NCBI RefSeq assembly: GCF_014197265.1
Contig: NZ_JACIFH010000001.1
Coordinates: 1,922,001 to 1,986,000 of the forward strand
Length of the DNA stretch: 64,000 bases
From: Microbacterium invictum
GTDB lineage: Bacteria; Actinomycetota; Actinomycetes; Actinomycetales; Microbacteriaceae
Reading direction: 5' to 3'
Shown piece after piece: positions 10,168 through 17,762 of this stretch (positions within the stretch are counted from its first letter, which is position 1; each line of letters opens with the position of its first letter). A program made the position numbers and the translations under genes. Under the pieces are notes generated by a model that made no database searches, was not told the DNA's origin, and worked only from the letters and a program-made list of their open reading frames with translations.

Positions 10168-11811
10168 ATGACCACCCCCACCACGCCCGCGCGGACACGA
10201 CTTCGCGCGCACCCTCGCCGCATCCGCCTCCTCCTCGCCGCCGGCATCGTCGCCCTCCTCGCAACCGCAGGACTCGTGGCAGCCCCCGCCATCGCGGCTC
10301 CAATGACAACAGGCATCTTCTCAGACAGCCTGAAGCCGCGTATCGCTGTCGACAGCGACCGAACCGCCGTCGAATTGGGTATCCGCTTCAGCCCAGATAA
10401 GTCCGGCACCGTCACTGCGCTGCAGTATTACCAGGGCCAGAAGGCCACCGGCGTGACCAGTGCCACGCTGTGGTCCTCGTCGGGCAAGGTCCTCGCGAAG
10501 GCCTCGTTTGCCAAGACCAATAAGGTCGGATGGCGCACCGTGTCGCTCAACGAGCCGGTCAAGCTCACTGCAGGAACCTCCTACATCGCGTCGTACAACG
10601 CCCCGCGCGGCGGCTATCCGGTCACCGAGAACGACCTCACCAAGGTGAAGAAGCAGAACGGCTTCACCCTGAAGGCCGGTGCCGGCGTATACCGCTACGG
10701 CAAGACCGGGAAGGCGCCGAACCTCTCGTACAAGGGCTCGAACTATCTGGTGGACGTCGTCTACGCGCCGACGGGCGCCACTGCCGGCAAGCCGACTCCG
10801 AAGCCGACCGCGACGGCCAAGCCGACGCCGAAGCCGACGCCGACCACCGCCCCGACGCCGACGCCGACGCCCACGCCGACGGCGACGACCGCGCCCAAGC
10901 CGACGCCGACACCGACTGCGACGACCGCTCCCAAGCCGACGCCGACGCCGACGCCGACCACGGCACCCAAGCCGACGCCGCCGGCCACCGGTGGATTCAC
11001 CGTACTCGGCCGTTCGTTCCCCTCATCTGCGACCACAGGAGTGCCCGCCGGAACCGCACTGACGAAGTACACCGGTCCCTGCACGATCCAGACGGCCGGC
11101 GTCGTGATCAATGCAATGGAAGTCAACTGCTACCTGCGCATCCTCGCCAAGAACGTCAAGATCACGAACTCGGTGATCAACGGCGGAGTGTATGCGGACT
11201 TCAACGACAACGTCGGGTCATTCACCATCACTGACAGCGAGGTCCGCGGTGGCAATAGCCCCGGGACCGGTATCGGCGACGCGTACTTCACGGCGACTCG
11301 CGTCGAGGTCACCGGCGGAACCCGGTCGATCAACTGTTATGCGCACTGCACGGTCAAGGATTCGTACGTCCACGGTCAGATGAACGACCGGTCTGGCGTG
11401 CACCACGAGTCCGGCATCCGGTTCAACACCAACAGCACCCTTGTCGGGAACACCATCGCCTGCGACGCCAATGACTATCCGCCGGATGCCGGATGCTCGG
11501 CTGCCATCACCGGGTACCCCGACTTCGATCCAGTTCAGAACGTCACAGTCGATGGAAATCTCATCATCGCGGGCTCGGGCGGGTACTGCAGCTACGGCGG
11601 TGCGACCACCGGCAAACCGTTCTCAGGCCAGACCAAGAACGTGAAGTTCACCAACAACATCTATGAGCGTGGAACAGAGATGGGCGACGGCGGCCGCGGG
11701 TACGTGTGCGGCTTCTGGGGCCCGATCACATCGTTCGATAGCAATGCTCCCGGTGCCGCCTGGACGAACAACCTCTTCGACGACGGAACGGTCGTCAGAG
11801 CAGCCAACTGA
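10168..11811 (+). CDS. secreted DUF4082 / Pro-Thr linker / parallel beta-helix protein
   Basis: A 547-residue exported protein. Its signal peptide (about residues 1-42) has basic residues, a hydrophobic stretch (LLLAAGIVALLATAGLVAA) and a likely cleavage at AIAA. Residues about 45-205 form a DUF4082 domain (SDSLKPRIAVDSDRTAVELG... ATLWSSSGKVLAK...). A Pro-Thr/Lys linker encoded at about 10,790-10,985 follows. The C-terminal 270 residues look like a right-handed beta-helix: repeated short strands, NVKITNSVING, and several Cys pairs. Beta-helix proteins often bind or cleave polysaccharides; no lyase signature was found. The start was chosen to place the signal peptide at the N-terminus; no strong ribosome site is seen. 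The same DUF4082 domain occurs five times in the giant protein at 39.6-45.4 kb. Confidence 0.85.
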   Translation: MTTPTTPARTRLRAHPRRIRLLLAAGIVALLATAGLVAAPAIAAPMTTGIFSDSLKPRIAVDSDRTAVELGIRFSPDKSGTVTALQYYQGQKATGVTSATLWSSSGKVLAKASFAKTNKVGWRTVSLNEPVKLTAGTSYIASYNAPRGGYPVTENDLTKVKKQNGFTLKAGAGVYRYGKTGKAPNLSYKGSNYLVDVVYAPTGATAGKPTPKPTATAKPTPKPTPTTAPTPTPTPTPTATTAPKPTPTPTATTAPKPTPTPTPTTAPKPTPPATGGFTVLGRSFPSSATTGVPAGTALTKYTGPCTIQTAGVVINAMEVNCYLRILAKNVKITNSVINGGVYADFNDNVGSFTITDSEVRGGNSPGTGIGDAYFTATRVEVTGGTRSINCYAHCTVKDSYVHGQMNDRSGVHHESGIRFNTNSTLVGNTIACDANDYPPDAGCSAAITGYPDFDPVQNVTVDGNLIIAGSGGYCSYGGATTGKPFSGQTKNVKFTNNIYERGTEMGDGGRGYVCGFWGPITSFDSNAPGAAWTNNLFDDGTVVRAAN

Positions 11812-11815
11812 TCGA

Positions 11816-11857
11816 AACTGACCCTGCTCGGGTGCTACCACTCGAGCAGGGTCAGTT
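11816..11857. terminator. bidirectional terminator hairpin
   Basis: A perfect 15-bp stem (AACTGACCCTGCTCG with CGAGCAGGGTCAGTT) around a 12-nt loop, placed exactly between the convergent beta-helix gene (stop 11811) and the acyltransferase gene, whose stop codon lies in the loop. Suitable to end transcripts from both sides. Confidence 0.75.
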
Positions 11858-12716
11858 CGCTGTAGAGGTAGTCGACTTCCGACGCCGACACGCCCACCCC
11901 CTTGAACATCTTCGGGCGCGGTTGCGCGACGTGACGCCCCCATCCCGCGGGAGAGAAGCCGAGCACTCGCCGTTCTGCAATCGTTGCGATCATCCCCCGC
12001 CGGAGCAGATGCGCTCCCACCAGCGCCCAATTGGATTCCAGCAGGGAGGGATCACCCCCCACATACAACGGTGACGCGAAGCTTCGCACCCGCTTGCGTG
12101 TGTCACGGCGATAAATCATGTACGCGTATTCGTCTCCCGACGTCACGACAAGATGGCGCGCTGCCGGAGCCGCCAGGTGGTCGCGGTAAACCTCCTCATC
12201 ACGCCCCGATACGGCCGACGCCACGGATTCCGGCTCGGCGGTGACACGCGCGGCCCCGCCGAACGCAGGACGATTCAGCACCACGCGAGCACCGGTGTCG
12301 AGGTGGGCGAATCCGAGTCGCTCGTTCATCGCGGGAACGTTGCCGCTGGGCGACAGGTCAGTGAACAGCATCCCCTTCTGGCCCAGGACCGCGCGCACCA
12401 AGCGCAGGGAGTGGGAACGAAAACTCTCCAAGACGCAGAACGCACCCAGGTTGCAGACGACCAGGTCGACGCCGTCGCGCGAGCGCCGGGAGTAGATCGC
12501 GACGTAGACGCCGACCAGTTCGCCGTCGACACGCAACTGGAAGCCACTGTTCATCTCCGGCGGGTGCCACGGTGGCGCAAGCAACGCGCGCCAGGCGGCA
12601 TGCGACACCCGCGGGTTGAGATGGTCCACGAGAAAGTCAGCCACGACACTGTCGTCGGCACGGTGTATCGGTGAGACGACTGGTCGCGGTGGCGCTATGC
12701 CGATCACCCGTATCAC
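11835..12716 (-). CDS. GNAT-like N-acyltransferase, unknown substrate
   Basis: A 293-residue soluble protein with the look of the acyl-CoA N-acyltransferase (GNAT) fold, probably doubled. PRVSHAAWRALLAPPW and MNSGFQLRVDGELVGVYVAIYS resemble the first-half strands, and LFTDLSPSGNVPAMNERLGF resembles the GNAT C-terminal N..A...Y/F-E-K-x-GF motif. Such genes are common in actinobacterial exopolysaccharide clusters, where they may acylate an aminosugar. The start ATG overlaps the stop of the Wzz-like gene (ATGA), so the two are co-transcribed. It could be a receiver for the carrier-bound acyl group made by the ligase/decarboxylase/ACP genes at 24.8-27.9 kb; this is a guess. Confidence 0.55.
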   Translation of the reverse strand: MIRVIGIAPPRPVVSPIHRADDSVVADFLVDHLNPRVSHAAWRALLAPPWHPPEMNSGFQLRVDGELVGVYVAIYSRRSRDGVDLVVCNLGAFCVLESFRSHSLRLVRAVLGQKGMLFTDLSPSGNVPAMNERLGFAHLDTGARVVLNRPAFGGAARVTAEPESVASAVSGRDEEVYRDHLAAPAARHLVVTSGDEYAYMIYRRDTRKRVRSFASPLYVGGDPSLLESNWALVGAHLLRRGMIATIAERRVLGFSPAGWGRHVAQPRPKMFKGVGVSASEVDYLYSELTLLEW

Positions 12717-13405
12717 TCCACCAGAGCCGGCGCGGCGCGCGTCACCGCATTGCTTCCGACAGACGCAGTCGCCACGGCGCGTCGCCGCCGGTACTCGAGG
12801 AGTATGACCGCTGCGACTGTGGCGCCACCGCCGAGCACAGCCGTCATCCCGAGCGCGCGCTGACGACTGCTGCCCACATGGAAGATGATGGTCGTCTCTG
12901 GCGCAACGATCGCCGTAATGTCGTTGATGGGATCGACGCTCTGTTCGCGATGCAACGCGTATAGCTCGTCATCAATCCTTTGCGTCAGTTGGTCCTGTTG
13001 CCGTTTGACGGCGGCCTCTGTCGGCCCGACGATGTCCAGGATCAGACGTTGCGTCGCAAAGTTCGAAGCCCATTGCCCGCCGGTGTCGGGTAGGCGAATC
13101 ATCCACCCGTCGCGTACCCCGAGCCCGATCAGCGTCACATCCGGGGACGCGAACTTAGTCACATTGTCGGCACCCATCATGCGTTTGGCGACCAATCCGG
13201 CTGTCATGATGACGTCATCCGATTGGGTGCGCAGTGCATTCGGATTCTCGGAGCTTGTCGGTGCAAGGAACACGACTTCTGTGCGCGTGAAGTACACACC
13301 CTTGTCGGCGACCACTCCCCACGCTGCGGCAGCGGTCACCACCGCGCCGACTAGCACCACTGGCCATCGACGCACGATTGTGCGCAAGAGTTCCCAAAAC
13401 GTCAT
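12713..13405 (-). CDS. Wzz-like chain-length/polymerisation protein (minus copy)
   Basis: A 230-residue protein with two membrane segments, at about residues 15-36 (VVLVGAVVTAAAAWGVVAD) and 193-213 (ALGMTAVLGGGATVAAVILL), with an extracytoplasmic region between them. This is the Wzz / YveK topology. Such proteins set polymer length together with a Wzy polymerase. The start ATG 13405 has GGGGAAG closely upstream; the open frame extends further but that part is Arg-rich and non-coding. No tyrosine-kinase partner (Wzc) is fused or adjacent. It is divergent from a second Wzz-like gene at 13486 across 80 bp. Confidence 0.7.
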   Translation of the reverse strand: MTFWELLRTIVRRWPVVLVGAVVTAAAAWGVVADKGVYFTRTEVVFLAPTSSENPNALRTQSDDVIMTAGLVAKRMMGADNVTKFASPDVTLIGLGVRDGWMIRLPDTGGQWASNFATQRLILDIVGPTEAAVKRQQDQLTQRIDDELYALHREQSVDPINDITAIVAPETTIIFHVGSSRQRALGMTAVLGGGATVAAVILLEYRRRRAVATASVGSNAVTRAAPALVE

Positions 13406-13485
13406 GTCTTCCCCGATAATGAGACTAGTGCCATTCCGGTAGCCTCGCGCGGCCGGATGGGGAGGGCACTTGGGGGGGGATTGCT
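13406..13485. promoter_or_regulatory. divergent promoter region between two Wzz-like genes
   Basis: Eighty bases separate two divergent Wzz-like genes, so both promoters must lie here or overlap the coding starts. A G-rich run just before the GTG at 13486 supplies the ribosome site for the plus-strand operon. No clear -35/-10 pair could be assigned by eye. Confidence 0.5.
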
Positions 13486-14301
13486 GTGATTTTGGACGTA
13501 TTACGGGCACTGGGACGACGGTGGTACGTCGTCGTCGTCGGTCTCGCGTTGACAGTCGGGCTAGGCTACGGCGCGACCGAGATGAGTCCGCCCGAGTACA
13601 ACGCTCGCGCGCTCGTTCTCTTGCTGCCCGGTGAAAATGCGCTCGGCGACGGCGGTAACCCACTCCTGGCGCTGGGAGGCCTGGAACAACCGGGCAGCAT
13701 TGTGGTGGCGTATTTCGCGAGTGCCGCTGCGAAGGAAGAAGTGGCGGCAGTGTCGGACACCGCCAACTTCATCGTTGCGCTCGACGCGACCACTCGTGGC
13801 CCCGTCATCGGAATCGACGTCACCGACCAGTCGGCGGAGTCGACTACCGCTGCCCTTGACTTCCTGCTGCAGCGGGTGCCAACCGAGCTCGAACGACTAC
13901 AGGTGGCAGTGGATGCCCCGCGTGAGTCGATCATCACCTCGATGCCCCTCGTAGCCGACAGTGAGCCACAGCTGGACTCGTCTGGCACGGTACGCCTCGG
14001 GATCGCCGCGATTGCCGTTGGGCTCGGCGCGACTGGGTTGGCTGCATTTGCACTTGACGGAATGATTCTGCGTCGACGCGCCCGACGCGCGGCGCCCACG
14101 GAGGATCCACGGCCGTCGAGCAAGCACGCTGGGCGAACGCGCCACGGAGGTCGCGACGAACCGGATCACCAGGACGATGCCCCTGCCCGTCGGGATCTCC
14201 ACGACGAACCGCCGGCGGTCGCCTCCTCGCTCGACGGTTTCGACGAAGAGTTCACGCTCGACAGATATCCTCTGCCCGTCCGGGCAGGGCATACGAACTG
14301 A
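13486..14301 (+). CDS. Wzz-like chain-length protein with charged cytoplasmic tail (plus copy)
   Basis: A 271-residue protein with two membrane segments, at about residues 13-32 (YVVVVGLALTVGLGYGATE) and 168-190 (LGIAAIAVGLGATGLAAFAL), enclosing an extracytoplasmic domain: the Wzz/YveK plan. After the second helix comes an unusual tail of about 75 residues rich in Arg, His, Asp and Glu. The tail has no Walker motifs, so it is not a BY-kinase. The start is GTG 13486 behind GGGGGGGA. It begins the plus-strand run Wzz-Wzy-GT2-GT4; the next gene starts two bases after its stop. Having two Wzz-like genes back to back suggests they form a hetero-pair or act on different chain lengths. Confidence 0.7.
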   Translation: MILDVLRALGRRWYVVVVGLALTVGLGYGATEMSPPEYNARALVLLLPGENALGDGGNPLLALGGLEQPGSIVVAYFASAAAKEEVAAVSDTANFIVALDATTRGPVIGIDVTDQSAESTTAALDFLLQRVPTELERLQVAVDAPRESIITSMPLVADSEPQLDSSGTVRLGIAAIAVGLGATGLAAFALDGMILRRRARRAAPTEDPRPSSKHAGRTRHGGRDEPDHQDDAPARRDLHDEPPAVASSLDGFDEEFTLDRYPLPVRAGHTN

Positions 14302-14303
14302 AA

Positions 14304-15605
14304 GTGTCAATCCAGCAAGCGGTCGCAACGAAGAGCCGCGCGGACGGGGTGGGGTGGCTCACCCTCTACCTGGTGTTGCTGCTATTCGTTCCGTCGCGAC
14401 TAGTGTTCGGTCCGCTCGGTTCGGCGGGGGCTCCGTCGATGCTTTTCGGTCTTGGGAGCATGGCACTATGGATCTTCGTCTATCTCGGAGCGCCGCGGCG
14501 CATCGTCCACGAGTCCCAGCCGATCCGCATTGCGCTGGGCGTATTCCTCTTCTGCGTCGGCGTGAGCTATGCGCTCGCGATGACACATCCAATCAGCGGC
14601 GACGAAGTCAGCCCAGCTGATGTCGCAGTCCTCGCACTCATTTCATGGGTAGGGACACTTCTCCTGGCCCATGACGCGATCTCCGACCGTGGCAGGCTTG
14701 ACACAATGCTGTGGCGCTTCGTGCTGTGCGGCGGGATCATCGCTGCGCTCGGACTCATCCAAGTCGTCACTCGACAACTGTGGGTTGATCAATTGACGAT
14801 TCCCGGCCTAGTCAGCTCGGGCGGCTACGACTTGAGCACTCGAGGAGGGTACCCTCGGCCCGCCGGCACCGCCATCCATCCCATCGAGTACGGCGTCATT
14901 CTGGCAATGCTTCTGCCTCTGGCGCTGCACGTCGGTTTCTATCAGACACAACGCCCTGCGCTGGTGCGGTGGTTTCCTGCAGCCGCGCTGACCGCCATCA
15001 TCCCACTGACGTCCTCACGATCTGCCTATCTGGGCGCTGCAATCGGGTTGATCGTGTGCTTGTTCGGATGGTCCCGGACCCGCCGGTTGAGGGTCCTTGG
15101 GGTGATCGTCGCAGGCGCTCTGATCATGGCGGTGATAGCCCCGAACTTCGTCACGTCCGTCGCCGGACTGTTCACGGGTGCGGGCGACGACCCGAGCGTC
15201 GAGTCGCGCACTGACAGCGTTCCGCTTGCGATGGAGTTCTTGGCACAGAATCCCTGGTTTGGGCGCGGGCTCGGGACATTCCTGCCCAAGTATCGGATCT
15301 TCGACAATCAATACTTGCTGCTCCTGGTCACAATCGGCATTGTCGGCACACTCGCATTCCTCGCGCTGGGCATCACCGCCGCGCTCACCTCGCTACGGCT
15401 CGGCTTTACTGTGCGCGACGAGGGTACGCGGGACCTGGCGATTGCGCTGTGCGCTGCCATCCTGGTCGGCTTCGTCTGTCTGTTCATGTTCGACGCCTTC
15501 GCATTTCCGATGACGATGGGCACCCTGTTTCTCACGATGGGCCTAGCAGGAGCACTCAGACGCGTCGAACACACTCGGTCCGAATTGGGGGCACTACTGC
15601 GATGA
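14304..15605 (+). CDS. O-antigen ligase/polymerase-like membrane protein (Wzy/WaaL family)
   Basis: A 433-residue protein with about 11 hydrophobic segments and the O-antigen-ligase domain. A central extracytoplasmic region (LVSSGGYDLSTRGGYPRPAGTAIHPIEYGV) holds the Arg and His residues usual in WaaL/Wzy. It is followed by IIPLTSSRSAYLGAAIGL and the PWFGRGLGTFLPKYRIFDNQYLLLL block. Next to two Wzz-like genes and with a Wzx on the other strand, it is best read as the Wzy polymerase of this locus, joining lipid-linked repeat units outside the membrane. A ligase role cannot be excluded. The start is GTG 14304. The stop overlaps the next ATG (ATGA). Confidence 0.85.
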   Translation: MSIQQAVATKSRADGVGWLTLYLVLLLFVPSRLVFGPLGSAGAPSMLFGLGSMALWIFVYLGAPRRIVHESQPIRIALGVFLFCVGVSYALAMTHPISGDEVSPADVAVLALISWVGTLLLAHDAISDRGRLDTMLWRFVLCGGIIAALGLIQVVTRQLWVDQLTIPGLVSSGGYDLSTRGGYPRPAGTAIHPIEYGVILAMLLPLALHVGFYQTQRPALVRWFPAAALTAIIPLTSSRSAYLGAAIGLIVCLFGWSRTRRLRVLGVIVAGALIMAVIAPNFVTSVAGLFTGAGDDPSVESRTDSVPLAMEFLAQNPWFGRGLGTFLPKYRIFDNQYLLLLVTIGIVGTLAFLALGITAALTSLRLGFTVRDEGTRDLAIALCAAILVGFVCLFMFDAFAFPMTMGTLFLTMGLAGALRRVEHTRSELGALLR

Positions 15606-16510
15606 GAGACGTGAGTGTGGACATAGCCGCAGTGGTGGTCACGTACAACAGCGAGGCTCATATCGTTGATCTCCTCGACAGCATCCCCGCCGCGATGGGA
15701 GATCTCAACTACTCGGTGGTCGTCGTTGACAACGGCTCGAGCGATGGCACTCTGGGCGTTCTCGATTCGCGTGACGATTGCACAGTTGTGCGCTCGATCA
15801 ACAGTGGCTATGCAGCGGGGATGAATCGGGCAGTGGCGGCATCGCCGGCTGCAGAGGCGATTCTCATCCTCAATCCAGACGCGACACTGGATGCGCACAT
15901 GACGCCCATCATGCTGGACGTTTTGCGGAGGCCCGGGATCGGAGTCGTTGCCCCCCGTACACGTGAGGCCGATGGCAGATTGTCCCCCACCCTCCGCCGC
16001 GGGCCCACCTTGGGACGGGTAGGGGGACTGAGCTTCACCGGTTGGCCCGTGTTCACGGAACGGATCGAACAGCGACAAGCGTATGCCGCAGAACGCCCCG
16101 TCGACTGGGCAACCGGGGCGGTCCTTCTTGTGAGCGCGCGTTGTTACGCGCAGCTCGACGGTATGGATGAAAGCTACTTCCTCTACTCGGAGGAGACGGA
16201 TTTCAGCCTGCGCGCGAAGGATGCGGGCTGGCTCACCGTCTACACACCTGACGCCGGAGCGATGCACGTCGGGGGCGGGTCGGGTGAGAGCGCTACCACT
16301 CACACGATGAAGAGTCTCAACCGCATCCGCCTCTATCGTCGTCGAACAGGAACGTTCCGCGCATCGGTCTACTACGGATTGACCGTCCTGATTGAGCTGC
16401 GACGCGCGGTCCTCGGGCACGACAAGTCCTGGCCCACTTTGAGGGCGCTGCTGCGCCCGTCATTGCGTCCGCCGCTGCTAAAGGCGGGCGAAAGCATCCT
16501 TCCGCGCTGA
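15602..16510 (+). CDS. glycosyltransferase family 2 (rhamnosyltransferase-like)
   Basis: A 302-residue GT-A enzyme. It begins DIAAVVVTYNSEAHIVDLLD and carries DNGSSDGT, NSGYAAGMNRA, LILNPDATLD (the metal/nucleotide region) and YFLYSEETDFSLRAKDAG. This block order is typical of WbbL/GumC-type rhamnosyl- or galactofuranosyl-transferases. ATG 15602 overlaps the preceding stop by 4 bp, and the GT4 begins 14 bp after its stop, so it belongs to the 13,486-17,733 operon. It probably adds one sugar of the repeat unit to a lipid-linked acceptor on the cytosolic face. The donor sugar is not determinable. Confidence 0.88.
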   Translation: MRDVSVDIAAVVVTYNSEAHIVDLLDSIPAAMGDLNYSVVVVDNGSSDGTLGVLDSRDDCTVVRSINSGYAAGMNRAVAASPAAEAILILNPDATLDAHMTPIMLDVLRRPGIGVVAPRTREADGRLSPTLRRGPTLGRVGGLSFTGWPVFTERIEQRQAYAAERPVDWATGAVLLVSARCYAQLDGMDESYFLYSEETDFSLRAKDAGWLTVYTPDAGAMHVGGGSGESATTHTMKSLNRIRLYRRRTGTFRASVYYGLTVLIELRRAVLGHDKSWPTLRALLRPSLRPPLLKAGESILPR

Positions 16511-16524
16511 CACCAGGAGCATCG

Positions 16525-17733
16525 ATGAAGAAACTTCTAATGATCGCGCCCGCGTGCGACGGCGAAGACATCGGTGAGGCGTGGGTCGCGTTCCAGTGGG
16601 CGAAGCGTCTGTCCACGCGTTACGAGGTGACGTTGCTGACGACCTACAAGCGTGGCCACACCCCGATGACGCGGCAGCTCCCGAACGTTCGAGTCATCGA
16701 GTGGCAGGAGCCGCCGGGTATCGGGCGCTTCGAGCGCCTGAACAGCCTTTTGCAACCCGGGTACCTTCCCTTCTATGTTCGCGCACGACGCTGGATCCGC
16801 CGCCAGCTCGCGGCAGGCGAGCTGTTTGACCTCACTCACCAAGTGGTGCCGGTGGCGATGCGGTACCCGTCGCCAGCGGCTGGTCTCGGCATCCCGTTCG
16901 TGATCGGGCCGGTCGGCGGTAGCCTCGACTCCCCGCCGGCCTTTGCGGCCGAGGAAGGCGCCACTCCCTGGTACCAGCGATTACGAGGCCTCGATCGTTG
17001 GCGCATGCGGTCCGATCCGCTCTTGAGACGGACATACGAGTCGGCGGACTGCGTCGTCGGCGTCGCCGACTATGTGCGCGAGTTCCTCTCAGACCTGCGC
17101 ATTCGCCGGTTCGAGATCCTCAGCGAAACAGCCGTCGAGAAGGTGCATGATCCCGTCGATCGTTCGGGCCGCGTCGGACCCGTTCGGCTGCTGCATGTCG
17201 GACGGACCGTACGCACCAAGGGCCTCCGCGATGTCATCCGCGCGATCAGCTCGGCGCGCGACCTCGACGTCGTCCTCGACGTCCTGGGAGACGGCAACGA
17301 TCGCGGTGCGTGCGAGGAACTCATTGCGGAACTGGGCCTCGGCGACCGCATCACACTCCACGGCTCCGTGCCGCGCGAGGTGGTCGACGAGTTCTACCGT
17401 CGCGCCGATGTCTTCGTCTTCCCGAGCTACCGCGAACCGGGCGGAAACGTGGCGTTGGAGGCGATGTCGTGGGGGCTGCCGACGATCCTGTGCCGCAGGG
17501 GCGGTCCCGGGGCGAACGTCGACGCGTCCTGCGCGCTCCTCCTGGAGGCAGAGTCCCCGGAGCAACTCGCCGCGGACTGCGCTGTGGCCCTACGGAAGCT
17601 TGTTGGGGACCCCGACCTTCGCAACACAATGGGCGAGGCGGGCCGCCAGCGCGCACTCGCCACCCATTTATGGGAGCACCGGCTTACCAGAATGGATGAT
17701 CTGTATGGCGAGCTCGCAGCTTCCAGCCCCTGA
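16525..17733 (+). CDS. glycosyltransferase family 4
   Basis: A 402-residue GT-B glycosyltransferase. The N-terminal acceptor half includes FVIGPVGGSLDSPPAF. The donor half has VRLLHVGRTVRTKGLRDVI, DVLGDGNDRGACEELIAELGL and the E-x7-E-like FPSYREPGGNVALEAMSWGLP. ATG 16525 has AGGAG at good spacing. It is the last gene of the Wzz-Wzy-GT2-GT4 operon and converges with the asparagine-synthase-like gene, 29 bp away. It is a retaining transferase by family. Sugar and linkage are unknown. Confidence 0.88.
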   Translation: MKKLLMIAPACDGEDIGEAWVAFQWAKRLSTRYEVTLLTTYKRGHTPMTRQLPNVRVIEWQEPPGIGRFERLNSLLQPGYLPFYVRARRWIRRQLAAGELFDLTHQVVPVAMRYPSPAAGLGIPFVIGPVGGSLDSPPAFAAEEGATPWYQRLRGLDRWRMRSDPLLRRTYESADCVVGVADYVREFLSDLRIRRFEILSETAVEKVHDPVDRSGRVGPVRLLHVGRTVRTKGLRDVIRAISSARDLDVVLDVLGDGNDRGACEELIAELGLGDRITLHGSVPREVVDEFYRRADVFVFPSYREPGGNVALEAMSWGLPTILCRRGGPGANVDASCALLLEAESPEQLAADCAVALRKLVGDPDLRNTMGEAGRQRALATHLWEHRLTRMDDLYGELAASSP

Positions 17734-17762
17734 CTGACCGCACCGCGCGGGCGTCTGATGCT

